Shown here: in pieces, positions 56,261 to 63,128 of the stretch
How positions within the stretch are numbered: the first letter of the stretch is position 1
How the letters are laid out: each line of letters starts with the position of its first letter
Assembly (NCBI GenBank): GCA_947453625.1
Contig: CANGHK010000017.1
Coordinates: 1 to 64,000 of the forward strand
Reading direction: 5' to 3'
Origin: Burkholderiales bacterium
GTDB taxonomy: Bacteria > Pseudomonadota > Gammaproteobacteria > Burkholderiales > Burkholderiaceae_C
DNA: 64,000 nucleotides
The notes under the pieces: generated by a model
The model's database searches: none
Told to the model about the DNA's origin: nothing
Seen by the model: only the letters and a program-made list of their open reading frames with translations
Position numbers and translations under genes: made by a program

Positions 56261-57112
56261 TTGCTTGGGTCGGCGCGGCGGGTTCGACTGATCACCGGAG
56301 AATTTAGCATCGATACCGAATCAGCTGTCAAATATTTTCACCCGGTCGCGCCAAATGAACTGTTCGCCATCAATGAGTCGATGGCGGTTCAAATGGTCGA
56401 GATCGATGGCTTCAGAATGCTCGTCGTCGATGATTTCTACCGGGATCCAGAGCGCCTGCGGGATTATTTGCTGAAAAGTCCCGCGCCGCTCTGGAAAACC
56501 GCGCCGGTGGGGCGAAACCAGCTTGATTACTGGGATTGCCGGCATGAGCACAAAATATTTTGTGATAGCTACGCCCAGGCCCAGCGCTGCATCGCCGCCC
56601 TCGCCAGATATTACCTGGGTGCGGTGATCCCTCGCCCTATCGAGGATTTGTCGACCAACGTGCTGCAGTTGCAGGCCGCGCGCACCGGCCGATCCGCATC
56701 CGTCGTGCACCATGACGGCAACTGTCTGGCCGCGCTGGTCTGCCTCAATCGACCGGAAGAATGCAATGGCGGAACCGGCTTTTTCCGCAACCGGTTCAAC
56801 GGCGTTTTCAACATCGGACGGCTCAGCCGGCTTGAAATGAAGGCGCTGGACGACTGGTGCGACAGGAATGGTTTGCAGGAAGACGGTAGATCGTACTTCC
56901 TGGAGAACTGGACCGAATGGTGGGATCTGGAGTATTTGGCTGAAATGCGCTTCAATCGCTTGCTGGTCTATCCCGGCGCCATATTTCATGCGGCTTGTTT
57001 CGATGGCACGCCATTCACCCGGGTGCCGCGGCTCAATCACATGATGTTCTTCAACGACGTGCAGTTTTCGCGCCAGGTCGAGTGGCTCCGTCGCGATGAG
57101 GACCGGGAATGA
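56261..57112 (+). CDS. DUF6445-type protein (2OG-Fe oxygenase-like fold)
   Basis: The protein has up to 283 residues. The start is uncertain: TTG 56261 opens the frame, ATG 56381 is the first ATG, and GGAGAA at 56299 suggests an atypical start near 56311. Key blocks are VVDDFYRDPERLRDYL, HHDGNCLAALVCLNRPEECN followed by GGTGFF, FNRLLVYPGAIFHAACFDG, and RLNHMMFFND. The HxD-like pair, distal His and late Arg are arranged as in 2-oxoglutarate/Fe(II) oxygenases, and the whole resembles DUF6445. It opens the low-GC locus and may modify the Nif11 peptide or a sugar; this is inference. Confidence 0.72.
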   Translation: MLGSARRVRLITGEFSIDTESAVKYFHPVAPNELFAINESMAVQMVEIDGFRMLVVDDFYRDPERLRDYLLKSPAPLWKTAPVGRNQLDYWDCRHEHKIFCDSYAQAQRCIAALARYYLGAVIPRPIEDLSTNVLQLQAARTGRSASVVHHDGNCLAALVCLNRPEECNGGTGFFRNRFNGVFNIGRLSRLEMKALDDWCDRNGLQEDGRSYFLENWTEWWDLEYLAEMRFNRLLVYPGAIFHAACFDGTPFTRVPRLNHMMFFNDVQFSRQVEWLRRDEDRE

Positions 57113-57266
57113 CCGGCAAAGCCGATTTGCGCCGGTGCGCGGCAAACATGCAAGCCGGCGCTCAAGCCACCGAAAAAACAGCGTTGACTGCGACGAAGAT
57201 CATTGAACCGTGCAACGTCCAGTCCCAGCCTGGCGGAAATCAGAGCAAGAAATTGGAGTGGCTGCG

Positions 57267-57941
57267 ATGAGCGCGCAGGAAACCGGAACCGTGGTTCACG
57301 ATATCATCAATCAGGCCGGCCGGCGTATCCTGGTGATCGATCAGGCCAGCGCTGCCGATATGACCGGCCTGATGTATGAATACATCAACGAGTATGGCGT
57401 ATGGGGCTTGAACCCCTACTCTGCGACCGGGGTTGAAAACAACACCAACGACAACGTCCCCTTCATCCATGGCTTTGACTCTGTCGCGATGAGAAGGTCG
57501 CCTTTCTGGACCGGGCAGCTCCAGCACCATGTCGAGAAATTCTTTGGCTCAGGCTTTGTGCCTTATGACTGCAGCGTCAACAATGGACGCTTTGGCGACA
57601 ACCCATTGGACCACCGGGATAATTACGACAAGCACAGTGAAAATATCACTTTGCTGCTCTACCTGAATCCGGTCTGGAACCTGAACCACGGTGGCGAGAC
57701 CGTGTTTTTCTCGGACCAGAGCGAAATCGAATTTTCAGTCCTGCCCAAGTTCTGCCGCATGCTGATGTTCGACAGTTACATCAACCATGCCGCACGCCCC
57801 CCGTCGCGCCTGTTCCATGGCACGCGCTACACGCTGGCCATCAAATTGACACGAGCCGCCTCTAGCAATGGCGCGGCGGGTGCCGAGGAGCGGGATCGGC
57901 AGAGCCGATTTGCCTATCTGAACAAGACGCTGTTTGGCTAG
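57267..57941 (+). CDS. 2-oxoglutarate/Fe(II)-dependent oxygenase, prolyl-hydroxylase-like
   Basis: The protein has 224 residues from ATG 57267, with GGAG eight bases upstream. It is a double-stranded beta-helix oxygenase with metal ligands in LDHRDNYDKH (HxD) and the distal His in DSYINHAARP. GTRYTLAIKL carries the 2-oxoglutarate-binding Arg. The LLLYLNPVWNLNHGGETVFF strand is typical of prolyl-4-hydroxylase-like enzymes. Such enzymes hydroxylate peptide side chains or small molecules. It lies three genes before the GT60 enzyme; in Dictyostelium a related pair (prolyl hydroxylase then GT60) modifies Skp1, though the Nif11 core here has no Pro. Confidence 0.85.
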   Translation: MSAQETGTVVHDIINQAGRRILVIDQASAADMTGLMYEYINEYGVWGLNPYSATGVENNTNDNVPFIHGFDSVAMRRSPFWTGQLQHHVEKFFGSGFVPYDCSVNNGRFGDNPLDHRDNYDKHSENITLLLYLNPVWNLNHGGETVFFSDQSEIEFSVLPKFCRMLMFDSYINHAARPPSRLFHGTRYTLAIKLTRAASSNGAAGAEERDRQSRFAYLNKTLFG

Positions 57942-57984
57942 ACCGCTGCCAGTTTGGCCAGAGAAATTCGCCACTGAAATTTCG

Positions 57985-58773
57985 ATGAAATACATGAATC
58001 CAACTTCAGAAAATTCAGCGCTCCCCGCCAGTCCCCGCATCTTCAATGATGTTTTTCTGGCGACCCGCGAGCGGTTGGCGGCGGAATTTCAACCCAAGCG
58101 CCTTGCCCTTGACCGTTGGCTCGATCCCGACGGCGGCCTGACCATGCCGCCCGAAGACTTGCTCAGGGGCCCGGTTGCTGACGAACTCCCTGCCATTTAC
58201 GAGCGCTTCAAGAGAATCGATTCAGGCCTGGATTGGCGCCGCTTGGCGGCCGAGGCTTTGTTGGCCAACACCGATGTCGACAACCGTCTGCAACGCAGCC
58301 TGCGGAGCAGTCTCGTGCCTTTGCCACGCGCCCGCTTGCCAGCCGAATTTTCGGGTTTGACCCATTACGCCCAGCCGCTGCCCGAACCCTTTCTACCCAG
58401 AATAGAAATCCCAACGCCAGCCGGCATTCAGTGGTGCGTGTACCTGTTGCCCGAATTGCTCAAGGCCAAGCCCGCCAAGGCCCTCGCCGTCCACGCCATA
58501 ACCAGGCGGGCGCTGGATTTCAGGGAACTGGAAAGCCGCCAATACCAGTCCATGCAGCCCAGCGCCGGCATGCCGCCCTTGCTGGTGATGCGAAGTCCGG
58601 ACGGCGATGGGGACAAACCCTGGGTGCTGCTGGAAGGTTTGTACCGATGCGCTCGTGCCGAAGAGCAAGGACTGGAATCCGTTCCCTGCCGCGAAGTCCG
58701 TTGGGAACACCTGCGGCCCTATCTCCATCAAAGGCCATTCAAGGGACTCGCAAGCTATGCTGCGGCAAATTGA
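57985..58773 (+). CDS. Unknown protein (262 aa) of the Nif11/glycosylation locus
   Basis: I do not recognise a family. It is a soluble protein without signal peptide or membrane helix, rich in Leu, Arg, Pro and Glu. It has a possibly helical N-terminal half (RLAAEFQPKRLALDRWL, RRLAAEALLANTDVDNRL) and a C-terminal half with VLLEGLYRCARAEEQG and REVRWEHLRPYL. An ATG at 57994 is an alternative start. It lies between the oxygenase gene and the Nif11 precursor gene on the same strand, so a role as precursor-binding or tailoring protein is possible but unsupported by motif. Confidence 0.7.
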   Translation: MKYMNPTSENSALPASPRIFNDVFLATRERLAAEFQPKRLALDRWLDPDGGLTMPPEDLLRGPVADELPAIYERFKRIDSGLDWRRLAAEALLANTDVDNRLQRSLRSSLVPLPRARLPAEFSGLTHYAQPLPEPFLPRIEIPTPAGIQWCVYLLPELLKAKPAKALAVHAITRRALDFRELESRQYQSMQPSAGMPPLLVMRSPDGDGDKPWVLLEGLYRCARAEEQGLESVPCREVRWEHLRPYLHQRPFKGLASYAAAN

Positions 58774-58813
58774 ATATTTATTGTGATTGCCGTGAGGTCT
58801 TGCGGTGACAATA

Positions 58814-58843
58814 TTGGCGCCTTGTCAAGCAAGGTGCGATAGT
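58814..58843 (+). promoter_or_regulatory. Candidate promoter with inverted repeat before the Nif11 gene
   Basis: TTGGCG (58814-58819) and GATAGT (58838-58843) are 18 bp apart. The spacer is almost filled by the inverted repeat GCGCCTTG-TCAAG-CAAGGTGC (58817-58837), a likely operator. A transcript from here would have a leader of about 115 bases with a GCCCTGC/GCAGGGC stem (58885-58919). Confidence 0.45.
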
Positions 58844-58965
58844 TTATTTTTTCCAAAATTCAGTAAGGAACACCTGAGTGAATCGCCCTGCCACTCGGGT
58901 GCTGTGTCAATTGCAGGGCGACTGCGTTGGACCGCTGTTTCATCACCCTCTCAAAGGAAGAAAGA

Positions 58966-59283
58966 ATGTCTAAGAGTCAAATTCAACAATTCCTCGACGT
59001 CATGAAAAAAGACGCCGAATTGCTGTCCGTCATCAACAGCCAGGTAGGCGACAAGGCCTACATTGCCGTTTTCATGCGGGAAGCGCTCTTGCGCGGCTTC
59101 CAACTGACGACCGAGGAGGTTCAAGCCTGGCAGAGGACCGCCAGGATGGCCTATGACGCTGGCGAGCTTGCCGATGAGGAACTGGAGTTTGTTGCTGGCG
59201 GGCAAGTGACCACGACAACGACACAGGCCAGCAGCGGTGCTTCCACCAGTGCCAGAAGAAGGTCTGCTGGTGGCCTCATCTGA
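58966..59283 (+). CDS. Nif11-like leader peptide / RiPP precursor with Thr/Ser-rich core
   Basis: The protein has 105 residues; ATG 58966 follows AAAGGAAG. Residues 1-79 match the Nif11 leader domain: MSKSQIQQFLDVMKKDAELL, REALLRGFQLTTEEVQAW, and the final ELADEELEFVAGG with a double-Gly cleavage motif at 78-79. The 26-residue C-terminal segment (80-105) starts QVTTTTTQ, has 11 Ser/Thr, three adjacent Arg (97-99) and ends SAGGLI, with no Cys and no Pro. Nif11-type leaders guide maturation of ribosomal peptides in many bacteria. A Cys-free core excludes lanthionine or disulfide chemistry. Glycosylation or other Ser/Thr modification fits the core and the neighbours. Confidence 0.85.
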   Translation: MSKSQIQQFLDVMKKDAELLSVINSQVGDKAYIAVFMREALLRGFQLTTEEVQAWQRTARMAYDAGELADEELEFVAGGQVTTTTTQASSGASTSARRRSAGGLI

Positions 59284-59309
59284 CCCTGAGCCTCACAGGC
59301 CGGTGCGAT

Positions 59310-59336
59310 TGACGGGTCAGGATGATTGACCCGTCA
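59310..59336 (+). terminator. Strong hairpin directly behind the Nif11 gene
   Basis: TGACGGGTCA (59310-59319) and TGACCCGTCA (59327-59336) form a perfect 10-bp stem with a seven-base loop, 27 bases after the stop codon. No T-run follows. It is more likely an mRNA-stabilising or partial-termination element that would let the peptide mRNA exceed that of the downstream enzymes, as is common for RiPP precursors. Confidence 0.65.
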
Positions 59337-59353
59337 GTCCGGGCCGGGTTGAC

Positions 59354-60409
59354 ATGGCCATATCCAGCAGGCCTGTCTTGTCAACACCGTCTGCACGCCG
59401 GGCGACTCGCCACTGCCACCGCCAGACCATGAGCATCGAATACCCGACGCGCCCAGCCTGGGAGAACCTGCGCCATTTCAACAGGATGTCCTGCGAGCCC
59501 CGCCTCGGCTTGCTCACAAAGACCTCCGAGCGCAAGGAGCAACTGCGCAACCAGGTGCGCTGGTTCAGGCTGGCACACGGGAATCTGGCGGAATTTCTGC
59601 CACGAATCACCGACAGCAGTGACGGCGACGAGCCATTCATCACGATGGAATGGCTCGCCATGCCCACGCTGGCCGAATTGTTCATGGCCGCCACGCTCCC
59701 GGCCAAGGCCTGGTCGGGTGTCGTCAGCAAGCTGCAATATATCCTGGCGCAGATGGCCAGCCACACTGTACAGAGCCCGCTCGCATCCGGGATGGCCAGG
59801 GCGATGTATGTGGACAAAACCCGCGATCGATTGGCAGAGTTCGTGCTCGCCAATCCCCTGTCTGCCGCCCATCACGTCCTGCAGGCCGGCAGGCGCATCG
59901 ACCTGATGACCGTGTTGGCCCAGCTTGACCGCTTTGTCGAACAAGCCGGCCTTCTCGACATCGACAGGCTCTGCCCGGTGCATGGCGACTTTTGTTTCAG
60001 CAATATACTGCTTGCCCCCGAGGGCGGTGTGATCAAGATGATCGACCCGCGCGGCGAGTTTGGCAGTCCCGGCCTGCAGGGTGACCCCCGCTACGACCTA
60101 GCCAAGCTGGCGCATTCATTTTCCGGTGGCTACGATTTCATCGTCGCCGATCGGTTTTCCGTCGAACTGGCGGACGATGGTGAATTGTGTTCCAGCAGTG
60201 GCATGACGAGCTGCCATGCGCCAATTGCCGACATTTTCTCCAGCGTGTTCCTGTCCAATCCTGTGCTGGCCCATCAGGTACGGGCCATCGAGGCCTTGCT
60301 CTTCCTCAGCATGCTGCCATTGCATTCCGACCAACCCAGGCGCCAACTGGCCATGCTGGCCACTGGCTTGACGCTGTTCGGGCAATGTCAGGCGCAAATA
60401 GTCCCATGA
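59354..60409 (+). CDS. Phosphotransferase of the APH/choline-kinase (LicA-like) fold
   Basis: The protein has 351 residues (ATG 59429 is an alternative start). The catalytic loop is CPVHGDFCFSNILL (Brenner-type HGDxxxxN) and the metal-binding block is IDPRGEFGSPGLQGDPRYDL, continuing AKLAHSFSGGYDF. The kinase fold is that of aminoglycoside and choline kinases, and this version is the type found in capsule and LPS gene clusters. Its stop overlaps the start of a nucleotidyltransferase, so it probably phosphorylates a sugar or small alcohol which the next enzyme activates with a nucleotide. The substrate is unknown. Confidence 0.8.
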   Translation: MAISSRPVLSTPSARRATRHCHRQTMSIEYPTRPAWENLRHFNRMSCEPRLGLLTKTSERKEQLRNQVRWFRLAHGNLAEFLPRITDSSDGDEPFITMEWLAMPTLAELFMAATLPAKAWSGVVSKLQYILAQMASHTVQSPLASGMARAMYVDKTRDRLAEFVLANPLSAAHHVLQAGRRIDLMTVLAQLDRFVEQAGLLDIDRLCPVHGDFCFSNILLAPEGGVIKMIDPRGEFGSPGLQGDPRYDLAKLAHSFSGGYDFIVADRFSVELADDGELCSSSGMTSCHAPIADIFSSVFLSNPVLAHQVRAIEALLFLSMLPLHSDQPRRQLAMLATGLTLFGQCQAQIVP

Positions 60410-61224
60410 CGGTCCTCATCACGATGGCGGGTCTGGGCAGCCGTTTCAGCCGCGACGGCTACTCGGTACCCAAGTACCAGGTCAAGGCGCATGGACAGTC
60501 CTTGTTCTCTTGGTCGCTTCAATCCCTGTCGTCCTACCGTCACCAAGCTTTCGTGCTTGCCACACTCGGCAGCGATGACGCGCCGTGGTTGCTGCATGAG
60601 GCGCGGCAGATCGGCATGGCCGATGTCCGCGTGCTGTCCCGTGCGGCGCCCAGCCGAGGTCAGGCAGAGACCGCCATCGATGCACTCGCCGATGTTGACC
60701 CTGGCGAACCACTGTGGATCTACAACATCGACACCCATGTCGCCCGGGGCATGGCGCCCGAACATTTGGCGGGAGCGCAGGGCTGTCTGCATGTCTTCCC
60801 GTCCGAGAGCCCCGGCATGAGCTTTGTCCGCTATGGATCCGATGGCTGTGTCGCCGAGGTCGCCGAGAAGAAAGTAATTTCGGCCTGGGCCAGCGTCGGC
60901 ATGTATGGATTCGCCACTGCCGGACTGTTCGCGGAACTGTATCGCCAGGGCTATGAAGAAGGCTCGATAACGTCGGTCGGCGGCGAGCGCTATATCGCCC
61001 CCTTGTACCAGTTGTTGCTCGATCGAGGACAAGCCGTCGTCGCACCGCGGCTCGAATTGGCCGATATCGATGTCCTCGGGACCCCGGCGGAAGTTCAACG
61101 CTTCGATCCTTTGGCGCTGCCGCCCGTCGGCAATCCGGACTGGCCAAGGGATGGACGATTGCCCGAGTCATTTCGAAAATCGATTCCCCTGTCAAAAGCT
61201 GGCGGCGATGCCGGCGCAGCGTAA
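60406..61224 (+). CDS. Nucleotidyltransferase (sugar-phosphate or LicC-like)
   Basis: This 272-residue protein has the N-terminal nucleotide-binding loop ITMAGLGSRFSRDGYSVPKY (GxGxRF with catalytic Lys in PKY). YNIDTHV carries the metal-binding Asp, and EKKVISAWASVGMYGF follows. This is the NTP-transferase fold that makes NDP-sugars or CDP-alcohols from a phosphate and an NTP. ATGA overlap couples it to the kinase. Together they resemble LicA/LicC-like activation pairs; which donor is made cannot be read from sequence. Confidence 0.83.
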   Translation: MTVLITMAGLGSRFSRDGYSVPKYQVKAHGQSLFSWSLQSLSSYRHQAFVLATLGSDDAPWLLHEARQIGMADVRVLSRAAPSRGQAETAIDALADVDPGEPLWIYNIDTHVARGMAPEHLAGAQGCLHVFPSESPGMSFVRYGSDGCVAEVAEKKVISAWASVGMYGFATAGLFAELYRQGYEEGSITSVGGERYIAPLYQLLLDRGQAVVAPRLELADIDVLGTPAEVQRFDPLALPPVGNPDWPRDGRLPESFRKSIPLSKAGGDAGAA

Positions 61225-61247
61225 TTTTTTCGACCGAGTCAAAAGCA

Positions 61248-62024
61248 ATGAATTCAAAAATTGATGCGCCCAGCATAGGTATTGTCATACTTGCCACCAA
61301 CGCCTACTTTGTCCTCGGTATCCGGCTGGTCAAGAGATTCGCCCGGTTCTATCAAGGGTCGGCCAAGATAACTTTCTATTTCTTCGCTGACCAGGATCCG
61401 ACGGACTATATCTCGGCCACCATTGATATGGTTTATATTGAAAGCCATAGCCAGCACTGGCTCGATGGCACGAACTCGAAGTTCAAGAATATATTGTCGA
61501 TCGGTGACCGCCTGAAAAGCGATTATCTCTTCTATCTCGATGCCGACACCGGCATCGTCGACGACTTCGACGAAGACTGGTTTCTGGGCGATCTGGTGGG
61601 GGCGCAGCATTTCAACGATGACGATCTGATGGCTGAAGTCAAGGGCTTTGACAGAAATCCGGCGTCCCAGGCCTATGTGCCCTTTGACACGACCCTGTCT
61701 CAACGCTACTTTCATGGCGCTTTCTTTGGTGGCAAGTCAGCCCTGGTGATGGACTTTTGCCGCGCCTTGAGAGGCTATCAACTGGCCGATGCCGAGATTC
61801 CTTACGAGCCTTGCGTCAACGACGAAAGCTATATCAACAAGGAATTTCACTACCATCCTCCGGCCAGGACGATAAAATGCGAGGAGTTTGAGTTTCAGGC
61901 GAGTTGCAAGGGTGGCCTGAAAATCGACCGCAGGAACATCGACTTCGCGCTGGTGAAGGAGCAACTCAAGATACTGAGAAATGACGACATCAACATCGAG
62001 GATGGCCAAGTCATCCTCGATTGA
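61248..62024 (+). CDS. Glycosyltransferase family 6 (ABO/alpha-1,3-galactosyltransferase-like)
   Basis: The 258-residue protein matches GT6 along its length: FYFFADQDP, the DxD-containing block DYLFYLDADTGI, SQAYVPFD, YFHGAFFGGKSALVMDF, and the NDESYINKEFHYHPP block. In the blood-group transferases the equivalent HDES Glu is essential for catalysis, and it is conserved here. GT6 enzymes add alpha-1,3 Gal or GalNAc. Several bacterial GT6 proteins have NxN in place of DxD; this one keeps DAD, suggesting metal dependence as in vertebrates. It has no membrane anchor, so it acts in the cytoplasm. Base composition is clearly lower in GC than the backbone. Confidence 0.88.
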   Translation: MNSKIDAPSIGIVILATNAYFVLGIRLVKRFARFYQGSAKITFYFFADQDPTDYISATIDMVYIESHSQHWLDGTNSKFKNILSIGDRLKSDYLFYLDADTGIVDDFDEDWFLGDLVGAQHFNDDDLMAEVKGFDRNPASQAYVPFDTTLSQRYFHGAFFGGKSALVMDFCRALRGYQLADAEIPYEPCVNDESYINKEFHYHPPARTIKCEEFEFQASCKGGLKIDRRNIDFALVKEQLKILRNDDINIEDGQVILD

Positions 62025-62144
62025 TCGCTTGCCGACCCATCGGCCGCTACCTGACGCGGTGGATCGAAAACCTCTCGCTTTGGTGTTCAGCGCCGTCGGA
62101 GCGGCGGACACTTTTTGAAACCTGAACGGTAGATTTCACTTGCC

Positions 62145-63107
62145 ATGCCCCGCGATAAGACAATTTTCGTTGCCATACCCAGTTACCGTGATGCCGAGTT
62201 GCCGCTGACCGTGGCGCGCCTCATTGCCGCGGCCAGCCGCCCCGCCAACTTGCGCTTCGGCATATGCCAGCAAGACAAGCTGAGTGACTGGGTCGACTTC
62301 AGTCAATTCCAGGGCAAAATTTCAATCGATCTCTACAACTGCCTGCCTGAAGAGAGCCATGGCTTGTGCTGGGCCCTGAATAAATGCTATGGCATGTACG
62401 GCGGGGAGGACTATTTTTTGCAACTGGATGCCCACAGTGAGATGATCGAGGATTGGGACACGATTTTGATAAAACAGGATCAGCAGTGTTCGGACATTTT
62501 CGGTGGCACCAAAAATATATTTTCCAGTTATCCTGCCGGCTACACCATCGACAAGCAATTGAACCGTACCCTGCTGCCGCTTGGCGCTGCGTCAAAGACA
62601 TTGCTGCATTATGAAGAGGGCCGGCCTTTCCCGACCGGACATGCGATAACGCTGGACGACCCTGATCGTCCGGTAAAAGCCCGGTACCTGAGCGGGGGCT
62701 TCATGTTTGGCGCCGGTCAGTTCTGCACCGAGGTTCCCTACAACCCCGAGATCGTGTTCTGGGGCACTGAAATCATCACCACCGTGCGTGCTTACACGGC
62801 GGGCTTCGACTTGTTCCATCCCTCGCAGCCGGTCGGCTGGCATCATTACGGCGAGCGGCATATTGCCCGCAAGGGCCGCCCTCATGTCTGGAACCTGTAT
62901 GACGACGAAAAGCGTGCAGTCAAGTTCGAGGAGCGAAACAGAAAATCCTTTGATTTGGTTGAGCAACTGCTGAACGGAACATACCAAGGGCCTTTTGGTC
63001 TCGGCTCGGCGCGCACCTTGGCGCAATTCGAGTGCTATGCCGGGATCGACTTGAAATCGCGATCACGGACCCCGGAGGCGGAGTCTGGTGATTACGCGGA
63101 CAGTTAG
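62145..63107 (+). CDS. GT60-family polypeptide alpha-N-acetylglucosaminyltransferase-like protein
   Basis: The 320-residue protein resembles the GlcNAc (PF11397/GT60) family: IFVAIPSYRDAELPLTVARL, HGLCWALNKCYGMYGGEDYF, LQLDAHSEMIEDWD (the D-x-H variant of DxD), SSYPAGY, LSGGFMFGAGQF, EVPYNPEIVFWGTE and the late FHPSQPVGWHHYGERH. Known GT60 enzymes attach alpha-GlcNAc to Thr/Ser of mucin-like proteins (Trypanosoma cruzi, Dictyostelium Gnt2) or to hydroxyproline of Skp1 (Gnt1). The Nif11 precursor encoded 2.9 kb upstream has a run of five Thr. A lipid-linked or capsule glycan acceptor is the alternative. ATG 62145 begins the family match. Confidence 0.85.
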   Translation: MPRDKTIFVAIPSYRDAELPLTVARLIAAASRPANLRFGICQQDKLSDWVDFSQFQGKISIDLYNCLPEESHGLCWALNKCYGMYGGEDYFLQLDAHSEMIEDWDTILIKQDQQCSDIFGGTKNIFSSYPAGYTIDKQLNRTLLPLGAASKTLLHYEEGRPFPTGHAITLDDPDRPVKARYLSGGFMFGAGQFCTEVPYNPEIVFWGTEIITTVRAYTAGFDLFHPSQPVGWHHYGERHIARKGRPHVWNLYDDEKRAVKFEERNRKSFDLVEQLLNGTYQGPFGLGSARTLAQFECYAGIDLKSRSRTPEAESGDYADS

Positions 63108-63128
63108 GCTGCAGCGGGGTGATCGCGC

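Noticed and set aside
58966-59283. Nitrogen-fixation gene because of the Nif11 name
   Set aside because: The Nif11 domain here ends in Gly-Gly with a short extra core and no nif genes are near; it is the leader-peptide type.
59310-59336. Simple rho-independent terminator after the Nif11 gene
   Set aside because: The stem is perfect but no T-run follows, so full termination is unlikely; I listed it as a hairpin of uncertain role.
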